Shown here: one piece after another, positions 1-6,759 of the stretch
How positions within the stretch are numbered: position 1 is the first letter of the stretch
Layout of the letters: every line of letters begins with the position of its first letter
Assembly (NCBI GenBank): GCA_964244115.1
Contig: CAXTHM010000101.1
Span: 1-11,092 of the forward strand
Direction: 5' to 3'
From: CADCWK01 sp964244115
GTDB taxonomy: Bacteria > Chloroflexota > Chloroflexia > Thermomicrobiales > UBA6265
Length of the DNA stretch: 11,092 nucleotides
Notes under the pieces: model-generated
Database searches by the model: none
What the model was told of the DNA's origin: nothing
Seen by the model: only the letters and a program-made list of their open reading frames with translations
Position numbers and translations under genes: made by a program

Positions 1-258
1 GAGGTCTGCTCCGCCACCGAGGGGTCACGAGTCTACCGACCGTTTACCCGGATTCCGCATCACACTCCTGGTTCTATCCACACCGTCGATGCCACTCTCC
101 GCTCTTCGCCAATCATCCCTCAGCCGGGCGGCTTCAGCCCCCGGGTTTGCGCCAACCGGGGAGCACGCCCCGCCGTCTATTTTCGCGCTGCCGAGGGGCC
201 TCGGTGCCTGGCCCGCAGCGCCCGGTTTCCGAACGGCTGTCGGTAACGCACCAGGTCC
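1..258. other. Gene-free left flank with a small hairpin
   Basis: I see no supportable gene here; the short open frames lack a ribosome site and have no family resemblance. The stretch lies downstream of the minus-strand trans-sulfuration gene. It contains a short perfect inverted repeat, CCGAGG-GG-CCTCGG, at 191-204. That could be part of a transcription end for the minus-strand operon, but no T-run follows it on that strand, so it is not called a terminator. Confidence 0.5.
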
Positions 259-1467
259 TCAGCCGCCGACCGCCACCCGGAGGGCATGATCGAGGTCATC
301 GATTAGGTCGTCGGGATGCTCGATCCCGACCGACAGCCGGACGAGACCGGCGCCGATCCCGAGCGCCTCCCGCTGCTCGGCGGTGTAGGCGCGGTGCGAC
401 GACATCGCCGGGTAGAGGACCAGGCTGTAGACATCGCCCAGCGTCGTGGCCGGGACGCAGATCGAGAGCGCGTCCATGAACCGGTGCACCTCCGGCGCGC
501 CGGCCCCGGCGATGTCGAACGACAGGATCGCGCCACGCAGGTCGCCGTTGAACTGCGCCGCCGCGCCTCCAAGATCGGCCAGGCCGGGGAAGTTGACCTT
601 CGCGACGGCCGAGTGCGCTGCCAGCCAGCGGGCGACGGTCTGAGCGGATCCCGCCTGCTGGACGAAGCGGAGCGGCATCGTCTTCAGGCCGCGCTGGGTC
701 AGCCAGGCCGTGAACGGGCTCATCAGCGAACCGACCAGCTTGTTGAGTTCCCGTAACTCGTGGGCGCGGAGTTCATCGGTCACAATCACGCCGCCGGTCG
801 TGTCGCCGTGGCCGGACAGATACTTGGTCGTGCTGTGGACGACGACGTGGGCGCCGTGGCGGAGCGGGTTGACCATCGCCGGCGAGGCGAACGTGCTGTC
901 GACCAGCAGCCGGGCGCGGTGCTGCCGGGTGAGGGCGGCCAGCGCCGGGATGTTCGCCACCCGCATCAACGGGTTGGAGATCGTCTCGACGACGACGACG
1001 CGGGGCCGGAGCTCCGAGAGGGCCGCGGCGACGGCGTCGAGGTCGGTCGTGTCGACGAAGGTCGTCGGGATGCCGAGGACACCGAAGACGTTGGTCAGCA
1101 GCGCGTAGGTCGAGCCGTAGAGATCTTTGGAGGCCAGGATGCGGTCGCCGGCCTGGATCTCGCCGAGCAGCGCGAGATGGATCGCGGCCATCCCGCTGCC
1201 GGTCGCGACGGCGGCGTCGCCCCCTTCGAGGGCGGCGATCGTACCTTCGAGGGCGGCGACGGTCGGGTTGCCGTAGCGGCTGTAGACGAAGCCGGGCCGC
1301 TCCTCGTTGAAGACGGCCTCCTGGTCGGCCGACGACGGGTACGAGAACGAGCTGGTCGCGTAGATCGGCGCGACGGTCGGGGTGAAGTCGGGCGGATCGG
1401 GCCGTTCGCCGGCGTGGACCGCGACGGTCTCAACGTGCCGGCCTCGCAATCGCGCTGTCTCGCCCAT
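259..1467 (-). CDS. PLP-dependent Cys/Met trans-sulfuration enzyme (cystathionine gamma-synthase / MetY-like)
   Basis: This is a 402-residue fold-type I PLP enzyme of the Cys/Met metabolism family, cytoplasmic, acting on homoserine esters, cystathionine or similar amino acids. Visible motifs are YSRYGNPT (residues 62-69), the SGM phosphate-site turn (91-93), ETISNP (161-166), Asp190 for the pyridine nitrogen, the PLP lysine K215 in HSTTKYLSGHGD, and a C-terminal RLSVGIEHPDDL block that carries the substrate-carboxylate arginine. The frame is open much further upstream, but the start at 1467 is chosen because GGTGGGAG precedes it and homology begins there. The gene lies 41 bases after the JAMM protease, so it is probably co-transcribed with it and the carrier protein. 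That context favours a sulfhydrylase that takes sulfur from a protein thiocarboxylate, as MetY does in the HcyS pathway. The length (about 400) fits cystathionine gamma-synthase/lyase or methionine gamma-lyase equally well. The family is certain; the exact reaction is not. Confidence 0.93.
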   Translation of the reverse strand: MGETARLRGRHVETVAVHAGERPDPPDFTPTVAPIYATSSFSYPSSADQEAVFNEERPGFVYSRYGNPTVAALEGTIAALEGGDAAVATGSGMAAIHLALLGEIQAGDRILASKDLYGSTYALLTNVFGVLGIPTTFVDTTDLDAVAAALSELRPRVVVVETISNPLMRVANIPALAALTRQHRARLLVDSTFASPAMVNPLRHGAHVVVHSTTKYLSGHGDTTGGVIVTDELRAHELRELNKLVGSLMSPFTAWLTQRGLKTMPLRFVQQAGSAQTVARWLAAHSAVAKVNFPGLADLGGAAAQFNGDLRGAILSFDIAGAGAPEVHRFMDALSICVPATTLGDVYSLVLYPAMSSHRAYTAEQREALGIGAGLVRLSVGIEHPDDLIDDLDHALRVAVGG

Positions 1468-1508
1468 CACTCTCCCACCTTCGGGTTCAATCGATCGGTC
1501 ACGCTTGC

Positions 1509-1946
1509 TTATGTCACCTCGACCGAGGCTTCGCTCACGGCGCCATCGACGATCCGGAAGGCGCGGAGGTCCGGCGCGGCGGGGTCGTCCAGCGAGCAGA
1601 TCAGATACCACGCGTCCGGCCAGAAGGCGAGCTCGATGTCCGTCTCGGACGGCCGGGCCGGGCCGGTCGGGTGGCTGTGGTAGATCGCGACGATGTCCCG
1701 GCCGTCGGCGTCCAGTGCCCGCGTGACCCGGAACAGGTCGTCGGCGTCGATCTCGTAGAAGTCGAGCCCCGGCGCCGCGTTCCGGAGCGGGAAGAGATCG
1801 ACCCGCGGGCCGCTCAGGTCGAGGTCGCCCGGCTGGCCGCCGATCAGCCCGCAGCACTCGCGCGGCAGGTCCGCCCGGGAGTGGTCGACGATCCGGTCGC
1901 GGATCGACCGCGGCAGCCGGAGCGTCCCGGCGTCGGCGTAGCTCAC
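1509..1946 (-). CDS. JAMM/MPN+ metalloprotease (Mec/HcyD-like)
   Basis: This is a 145-residue single-domain JAB1/MPN+ zinc metallopeptidase. The full active-site set is present: Glu30 in the PRECCGLI segment, then HSHPTGPARPSETD (residues 90-103) supplying His90, His92, Ser100 and Asp103. Bacterial relatives (Mec of Mycobacterium, HcyD of Wolinella) hydrolyse the bond between a MoaD-like carrier and its amino acid product, and HcyD also trims the carrier C-terminus. Here the GTG start at 1946 overlaps the carrier stop in a GTGA, implying translational coupling. The same frame stays open to 2291, but that part is the carrier gene read out of frame, so the GTG is preferred. Prediction: it removes the Ala-Ala-Gly tail from the neighbouring carrier and releases cysteine or homocysteine from it. 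The metal and family assignment is firm; the substrate is inferred from the neighbours. Confidence 0.92.
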   Translation of the reverse strand: MSYADAGTLRLPRSIRDRIVDHSRADLPRECCGLIGGQPGDLDLSGPRVDLFPLRNAAPGLDFYEIDADDLFRVTRALDADGRDIVAIYHSHPTGPARPSETDIELAFWPDAWYLICSLDDPAAPDLRAFRIVDGAVSEASVEVT

Positions 1947-2236
1947 CCCGCCGCGCCGCCCGCCATCGCCGGGATCACGGTCAGCTCGTCGCCCGCCTTG
2001 ACCGGCGTCGCCTCGCCCTGCAGGTCCCGCGCGTTGCTGCCGTTGACGAAGATGTTGACGAAGCGGCGGATCCGGCCGTCGTCCTCGACGATCCGGCCGC
2101 CGAGGTCCGGGTACTGCTGACCGAGGTCCGCCAGGGCCTCGGAGAGGGTCGCGCCACTGACCGAGACCTTCGATGCCCCGCCGGTGAACCGCCGCATCGG
2201 GGTCGGGATCGCCACACTGATCGCGCCGTCGCTCAT
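1943..2236 (-). CDS. MoaD/ThiS/CysO-like sulfur carrier protein with extended C-terminus
   Basis: This is a 97-residue beta-grasp (ubiquitin-like) sulfur carrier. The N-terminal half carries an IPTPMRRFTGG strand, and the C-terminal half has the family pattern FVNIFVNGSNARDLQG...TPVKAGDELTVIPAMAGG. In this family the terminal Gly-Gly is adenylated and converted to a thiocarboxylate that donates sulfur. Here Gly93-Gly94 is followed by Ala-Ala-Gly, so the protein as encoded cannot be activated without proteolysis; the coupled JAMM protease is the obvious candidate. The start at 2236 is preceded by GCAGGAG at good spacing; the open frame reaches 2326, but the extra 30 residues look non-coding. 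It is first in the carrier-protease-PLP enzyme set. An E1-like adenylase (MoeB/HcyF type) is needed and is not in the window. The set favours cysteine or homocysteine synthesis over molybdopterin or thiamine. Confidence 0.9.
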   Translation of the reverse strand: MSDGAISVAIPTPMRRFTGGASKVSVSGATLSEALADLGQQYPDLGGRIVEDDGRIRRFVNIFVNGSNARDLQGEATPVKAGDELTVIPAMAGGAAG

Positions 2237-2358
2237 GCTCGTGACTCCTGCTCTCATCATCGCCGCCGGCCATCGACTGTCCCGGCCCCATGCCGCGGCA
2301 ATGCTACCCGAACCGGGCTCGCCCATGTCCGGTCGGGCGCCGCCGGTCGACGGGCCCG
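2237..2358 (-). promoter_or_regulatory. Spacer upstream of the carrier gene, possible internal promoter
   Basis: This 122-base gap separates the DUF917 gene from the sulfur-carrier gene on the minus strand. A TAGCAT hexamer (minus strand, 2306 to 2301), about 65 bases before the carrier ATG, resembles a -10 box. A CGGACA about 19 bases further upstream is a weak -35. A 12-base palindrome, GACGGGCCCGTC (2349-2360), overlaps the DUF917 stop but has no T-run. It is unclear whether the five minus-strand genes form one operon or two. Confidence 0.25.
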
Positions 2359-3456
2359 TCAGGACGCCGGACGGGCCGCCGGGTACCGGGACTCGATCGC
2401 CTGGAACGCGAGGTCGTAGCCGAAGTACTTGGGGCCGGTCAGGGACAGTCCCATCTCCGTCCGCCAGAGCCGGTGCGAGGGGATGCCGAGCACGGTGACC
2501 CGGAAGCCGTAGCGGAGCTGCTCGGTCGTGATCGGCTCGCCCGTCTCGGCGTCGAGCATCGTGATCAGGTCTGGCGTCGTGACGACGATGTCACCGCCAC
2601 TCCGGGCGATGAGGAACTCGTTCTGGAAGTCGACCTCCAGCGTCCGGCCGGTGTAGTCGCCGTTGCCCTCGACCCGGGCCGTCCCGCGGGCGAAGCCGCC
2701 GATCGTGCGGCGCTCGATGTCCCCGACCTTGCCGGTCCAGACCGGGACACCGCCCGTGATCTCGCAGACGGCCCCGATGGCGTCCCGATGGGCGGCGTGC
2801 GCCTCCCGGATCGCCCGGCCGATCTCGCCGATCAGGGTCAGGGTGCCGGGGATGCAGGCCCGTTTCACCTCGGCGCCGGTCATCGGGAAGATCGCCATCA
2901 GCGCGGCGGCGCCCATCTGCACCGTCGCCGTCCGCGCCAGGGTCTCGGCCCACTGATTGGTGATCGTGTTCAGGATCAGGCTGTTGCCCTTCTCGTCCGA
3001 CAGCCCCATCGGCGCCGCCGACAGCCCGGCGATCGTCTGGGTCACCATCTGGAGTTCGGGGAAGGCCCGGCCCATCCCGTCGCCGTCGACCATCGGCAGG
3101 CCGAGCTCGGCGGCGACGGTGAAGGGCATCATCGAGTTCATGCCGCCGATCTCGATCGGCATCGTCGCGTCGATCCGGCGGCCCATGAAGCTTTCGAGGG
3201 CGCGAAAGGCGGCGATCGCCTCCTTGCCCGAGGGGATCTTCTCGAGCATCACCGTCGGCGCCCCGATCATCGCGCTCGGGACGATCAGGGCGTCGTCGTC
3301 GAGGTCGGCGAAGTCGAGCACCCGAACCGGGGGGCGACCGGTCATCGCGTTCCGGGCCATCAGCTTGCCGATGTACGGGTCGCCACCGCCGCCGGTGCCG
3401 AGCACGGCCGCGCCCATCGCCAGATCGTCGAGGTGATCGACGGTGATCTCACGCAT
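2359..3456 (-). CDS. DUF917 (S-Me-THD-type) domain protein, copy A
   Basis: This is a 365-residue cytoplasmic protein of the DUF917 family, typically encoded beside HyuA-type hydantoinase subunits. The family hallmarks are visible: LGTGGGGDP (residues 19-27), IEIGGMNS (101-108), VDGDGMGRAFPELQM (123-137), IPGTLTL, GGFARG, VDFQNEFLIAR, TGEPITTE and LRYGFRVTVLGIP. As I recall, Pfam renamed this family S-methyl-thiohydantoin desulfurase (S-Me-THD), implying action on thiohydantoin rings; many members are simply annotated as hydantoinase-associated. The ATG at 3456 overlaps the end of the hydantoinase gene by 8 bases and has a GGAG-containing site ahead of it, so the two are translationally coupled. 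It is a clear paralogue of the plus-strand gene at 5363. Family assignment is strong; the reaction is not established from sequence. Confidence 0.9.
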   Translation of the reverse strand: MREITVDHLDDLAMGAAVLGTGGGGDPYIGKLMARNAMTGRPPVRVLDFADLDDDALIVPSAMIGAPTVMLEKIPSGKEAIAAFRALESFMGRRIDATMPIEIGGMNSMMPFTVAAELGLPMVDGDGMGRAFPELQMVTQTIAGLSAAPMGLSDEKGNSLILNTITNQWAETLARTATVQMGAAALMAIFPMTGAEVKRACIPGTLTLIGEIGRAIREAHAAHRDAIGAVCEITGGVPVWTGKVGDIERRTIGGFARGTARVEGNGDYTGRTLEVDFQNEFLIARSGGDIVVTTPDLITMLDAETGEPITTEQLRYGFRVTVLGIPSHRLWRTEMGLSLTGPKYFGYDLAFQAIESRYPAARPAS

Positions 3457-5047
3457 GCCCGTCGCTCCGTCCCGCGCTGGCCGTCTGGCCGCTGGCGACG
3501 AGCGCCAGATCGAGGTCGCCGACGGCCTTGACCCGGATCCGGGTGGCGTTGCCCGGCAGGTACGCCAGTGGGACGTCCTCGACGTCGACGATCACGACCG
3601 AATCCGGGTCGGCGCCGGCGGCCACCGCCCGTCCGGACGCCTCGCGCTTGGCGTCGTCGAGCGCCTGGTCGCGGGTCATGGCCTCCAGGCCGTAGACCCG
3701 GTCGACCTCGCCGCTGATCTGGGCGATCGCCGCGCCGACGGCGTTGGCCGCCTCGAAGTGGTCGGGCTTGACCATCTCCGACGCCCCCTCGACCGGGCGG
3801 GAGACGAGGACACTGCCGCCGCCGACGATGATGACCGGCGCGCCCTCGGAGGACGTCTTCATCCGGTCGACCGCCTCGGCGACGATCTGCTGGACGCGCT
3901 CCAGCGCCTGAGCGACAAGCGCCGGGTCCAGATGGGCCACCTTGGCGGCATCCCCCATCTCGACCAGGCCGGACGCGACGGCGATGTCCGAGGTCGTCAG
4001 CGTGTCGCCGCCGAAGACCAGTGCCCGCTCGGTCAGCCGGTAGCCGACGCTGCGCGGGCCGACCGACATCGCATCGAAATCGACCAGCGAGCCGCCGCCG
4101 AGCCCGACGGAGTAGACATCCGGCATCCGGAAGTTGGTCCGGACGCCGCCGACCTCGACCGCGACCGACGCCTCCCGGGGGAAGCCGTGGGTGAGGACGC
4201 CGACGTCGGAGGTCGTGCCGCCGATGTCGACCACGATCGCGTCGGACAGCCCGGACAGGAACGCCGCCCCGCGCATCGAATTGGTCGGGCCGGAGGCGAT
4301 CGTGAGGACCGGGTACTGCCGGGCGAAGCCGGCCGCCATCAGCGTCCCGTCGTTCTGGGTGAGGTAGAGCGGGGCCGCGATCCCGAGTTCGGCGATCGCC
4401 CGCTCGAAGGCCGAGACCGTCCGGTCGGCCAGCGCCCGCAGGCAGGAGTTCAGGATGGCGGCGTTCTCGCGCTCCAGCAGGCCGATCCGGCCGATCTCGC
4501 TGGACTTCGTGATCGTGGCGCCGGGGATCTCCTCGGCGACGATCTCCGCGACCTGGTCCTCCATGTCGGTGTTGACCGGTGAGAAGACGCCGCTGATCGC
4601 GATCGCGGTGATGCCCTTGGCGGCGATCGACCGGGCCGCCTCCCGGATCTCGTCGAGGTCGAGCGGCGAGATCACCCGGCCGTCGAACTCGTAGCCACCG
4701 TGGCAGAGGTAGCTGTGCTCGCCGATCGTCTCGACGAGGTCGGCCGGCCAGTCGATCATCGGCGGCAGTGCGGTCGTCGCCGGCAGCCCGAGCCGGATCG
4801 TCGCCGTCGGTGTCAGGTGGCGGCGCTCGACGATGGCATTAGTGAAGTGGGTCGTCCCGATCATGACCGAGGCGATCTCGGACGTCGCGGTGCCAGACTG
4901 GTCGAGGACGCTCCGGATCGCGGTCGTGATCCCGCCCGTGACATCCTCGGTCGTGGGCGTCTTGAGCTTGGCGACGACGGTCTGACCGTCCATCAATACG
5001 GCATCCGTATTGGTCCCACCGACATCGACCCCGATCCGCAGACTCAT
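3449..5047 (-). CDS. HyuA-type hydantoinase/oxoprolinase family protein
   Basis: This 532-residue cytoplasmic ATPase of the hydantoinase A/oxoprolinase/acetone carboxylase superfamily belongs to a group that opens lactam or hydantoin rings with ATP. The HyuA_N region begins with the phosphate-binding IGVDVGGTNTDAV (residues 5-17), followed by GTTHFTNAIVER (64-75). The hydantoinase_A domain carries LTQNDGTLM (229-237), SGPTNSMRGA, the second phosphate loop VDIGGTTSDVGVL (273-285), GLGGGS (315-320) and a VGGGS adenosine loop (408-412). The start at 5047 is set by GGGGAG eight bases upstream and by the position of the first beta strand; the frame is open to 5161 without homology. There is no HyuB partner here. 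Instead it is coupled by an 8-base overlap to a DUF917 gene, a common alternative arrangement. Its substrate cannot be read from the sequence. Confidence 0.92.
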   Translation of the reverse strand: MSLRIGVDVGGTNTDAVLMDGQTVVAKLKTPTTEDVTGGITTAIRSVLDQSGTATSEIASVMIGTTHFTNAIVERRHLTPTATIRLGLPATTALPPMIDWPADLVETIGEHSYLCHGGYEFDGRVISPLDLDEIREAARSIAAKGITAIAISGVFSPVNTDMEDQVAEIVAEEIPGATITKSSEIGRIGLLERENAAILNSCLRALADRTVSAFERAIAELGIAAPLYLTQNDGTLMAAGFARQYPVLTIASGPTNSMRGAAFLSGLSDAIVVDIGGTTSDVGVLTHGFPREASVAVEVGGVRTNFRMPDVYSVGLGGGSLVDFDAMSVGPRSVGYRLTERALVFGGDTLTTSDIAVASGLVEMGDAAKVAHLDPALVAQALERVQQIVAEAVDRMKTSSEGAPVIIVGGGSVLVSRPVEGASEMVKPDHFEAANAVGAAIAQISGEVDRVYGLEAMTRDQALDDAKREASGRAVAAGADPDSVVIVDVEDVPLAYLPGNATRIRVKAVGDLDLALVASGQTASAGRSDGHA

Positions 5048-5362
5048 CCTGATCACTCCCCATGGTCGATCTGGTCCTGACCGGCGGGCGGACCGATGCC
5101 ACCGGGCACCGAGAGCCAGGGCCGACACGGGCGGTCCACACCGTCTGGTCACGCTGGTCACACTGAGGGCCGGATACTAGCACGGTCGCGGACGAATCCC
5201 GTGGACCTCCCCGTGACCGAGCGGCGGAGATTGGTGCTGACCGCACAGTCCCGCACGGTCGCGGGATGGCGCGACGGGCGTGTAGCATCGCGCCAGCAGG
5301 CCGATCACGACGACGACCGGGGCCGACCGACCTCGCACCCCAGACAGGAGAGCAGCGCAGCC
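5048..5362. promoter_or_regulatory. Divergent control region between hyuA-like and DUF917 copy B genes
   Basis: This 315-base non-coding region lies between two outward-facing transcription units with related products. A 12-base direct repeat, GCACGGTCGCGG, occurs at 5180-5191 and 5253-5264, 73 bases apart (about seven helical turns). The first copy abuts a minus-strand -10-like TAGTAT (5179 to 5174); the second lies about 18 bases before a plus-strand -10-like TAGCAT (5283-5288). A tandem TGGTCAC pair sits at 5146-5152 and 5155-5161. These could be operator sites that co-regulate both directions. No convincing -35 elements are visible, as is common in high-GC genomes. Confidence 0.4.
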
Positions 5363-6493
5363 ATGGTGGAGACAGCGACCCGGACGGTGACCTCGGCCAC
5401 GCTCGAGGCCCTCGCGATCGGGGCCGGCATCCTCGGCACCGGCGGCGGCGGCAACCCGTTCCTCGGCAAGATCACCACTCAGCGCCTGCTCGGCGCCGAC
5501 GGGTCGGTCCCGATCGTCCGCGTCGAGGACCTGCCGGACGACGCCGTCATCATCGCCACCGGCGGGATGGGCTCGCCGACGATCGGCATCGAGCGGATGG
5601 GCGACGGCGCCGAGTCGCTTCGGGCCGTCCGGGCGCTGGAGCGGTACACCGGCCGGAAGGCGACTCATATCGCCATCGGCGAGATCGGTGGCAGCAACTC
5701 GATCGTTCCGATCCGGACAGCCTGGCAGATGGGTCTGCCAGTCGTCGATGCCGACGCGATGGGACGTGCCTTCCCGGAGCTCCAGATGGATACGTTCACG
5801 ATCTACGGGATCCCGCCGACCCCGGCCGCGCTTTCCGATATCCGGGGCCACTCGGTCGTCTTCGACGAGATCAGCGTCGCCAACGATGTCGAGCGCTACG
5901 CCCGGGCCGTCACGATCCAGATGGGCGGCGCGGCCGGCTACGCCTTCCCGACGATGTCCGCCGACGAGATGCGCCGGACGTCGATCCCCGGGACCCTCTC
6001 GCTCGCGATCCGGCTGGGCGAGGCCGTCCTCGACGCCCGCGCCGCCCACCGCGACCCGATCGCGGCCTCGCTCGGCGTGATGGGCGGCCAACGCCTGTTT
6101 ACCGGCAAGATCACGGATGTCGACCGGCGACTGGTCGGCGGGTTCGCCCGGGGCGCCCTGACGATGGACGGCGCCGGGGACGACGGCGGCCGCACCCTCC
6201 ACATCGCCTTCCAGAACGAGAACCTCGTCGCGCGGGACGAGCAGGGTGCGGTGCTCTGCGCCGTCCCGGACCTGATCTGCATCGTCGACACGGAGACCGG
6301 CGAGCCGATCACGACCGAGGTCCTCCGCTACGGGCTCCGGGTCACCGTCCTCGGCATCCCGGCGCCCGAGATGCTCCGTACCCCACTGGCCCTGAGCTTC
6401 GTCGGCCCGGCCGCCTTCGGCTACCCGGACGTCGAGTACGTCCCGATGGCTGGGACTTACGGACTACCGGATCACCATATCGAAATCGGATGA
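5363..6493 (+). CDS. DUF917 (S-Me-THD-type) domain protein, copy B
   Basis: This 376-residue protein is paralogous to the minus-strand DUF917 protein. It shares LGTGGGGNP (residues 24-32), GEIGGSNS (106-113), VVDADAMGRAFPELQM (127-142), SIPGTLSL, GGFARG, FQNENLVAR, TGEPITTE and LRYGLRVTVLGIP in the same order and spacing. The sequences are far from identical between motifs, so this is old divergence, not a recent duplication. The start at 5363 has AGGAGA upstream at a slightly long distance (about 11 bases); the frame is open to 5096, but the extra N-terminus is arginine-rich and unlike the family. It is transcribed away from the hydantoinase gene and shares its control region. It may be a second subunit of one complex or a related enzyme with another substrate; sequence alone does not decide. 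Confidence 0.9.
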   Translation: MVETATRTVTSATLEALAIGAGILGTGGGGNPFLGKITTQRLLGADGSVPIVRVEDLPDDAVIIATGGMGSPTIGIERMGDGAESLRAVRALERYTGRKATHIAIGEIGGSNSIVPIRTAWQMGLPVVDADAMGRAFPELQMDTFTIYGIPPTPAALSDIRGHSVVFDEISVANDVERYARAVTIQMGGAAGYAFPTMSADEMRRTSIPGTLSLAIRLGEAVLDARAAHRDPIAASLGVMGGQRLFTGKITDVDRRLVGGFARGALTMDGAGDDGGRTLHIAFQNENLVARDEQGAVLCAVPDLICIVDTETGEPITTEVLRYGLRVTVLGIPAPEMLRTPLALSFVGPAAFGYPDVEYVPMAGTYGLPDHHIEIG

Positions 6494-6754
6494 GCCCGGC
6501 GTAGCGCGGTGCGATCGTCTCGTAGGGGCGAAGCTTGCGAGCCAGGCCGCCGCAGCGGCCATCGCCCCGCAGGGCGATAACGGTGTCAGCCAGAAGTCGC
6601 GCAATAGCGAATGCCGTGGCGACCGAACAGTCCCCACCCCAAACCCCTTCGCGGCTCGTTTCGCGCTGCGGCGCTCACGCCCGGAGAGGGGCTCCACAGG
6701 TCGCGCTAGCGCTCCTGGCAGCACGGTGATACCGATCAGACCGTAAGGATGACC
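6494..6754. repeat. Hairpin-rich REP/BIME-like spacer between convergent genes
   Basis: There is no supportable gene here. The spacer packs several inverted repeats: GGCCGC-CGCA-GCGGCC (6545-6560) is followed directly by ATCGCCC-CGCA-GGGCGAT (6561-6578), both with the same CGCA loop. GGGGCGA (6525-6531) can instead pair with TCGCCCC (6562-6568) around the first hairpin. A smaller TCGC/GCGA pair lies at 6597-6610, and GCGCTAGCGC (6703-6712) is a perfect palindrome. Such clusters are typical of dispersed palindromic intergenic elements. Only one copy is present in this window, so its repetitive nature is inferred from its form. Confidence 0.45.
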
Positions 6755-6759
6755 TTACG
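6742..6759. terminator. Candidate stem-loop at the end of the thioredoxin-like gene
   Basis: A perfect 7-base inverted repeat, CGTAAGG-ATGA-CCTTACG, overlaps the TAA stop of the minus-strand thioredoxin-like gene. It is AT-richer than its surroundings and lies between convergent genes, where a bidirectional terminator is expected. Neither strand has a T-run after the stem, so intrinsic termination is uncertain; it could instead protect the mRNA 3' end. Confidence 0.35.

Noticed and set aside
1468..1857. N-terminal extension making the trans-sulfuration enzyme 532 residues, as a fusion
   Set aside because: The extra 130 residues are the JAMM protease gene read in another frame. They are Arg/Pro-rich, and a good ribosome site precedes the ATG at 1467.
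2349..2360. 12-base palindrome GACGGGCCCGTC as a terminator of the DUF917 gene
   Set aside because: It has no usable loop and no T-run, and such GC palindromes arise readily in this composition.
2290..4582. Long plus-strand open frames (413 and 379 residues) opposite the DUF917 and hydantoinase genes
   Set aside because: They are antisense to clearly conserved genes, rich in Arg, Asp, Gly and His, and typical of GC-rich shadow frames. No family motifs or ribosome sites are seen.
6464..6724. Minus-strand 86-residue open frame in the hairpin-rich spacer
   Set aside because: It overlaps palindromic repeats and the end of DUF917 copy B, and lacks a ribosome site and any recognisable domain.
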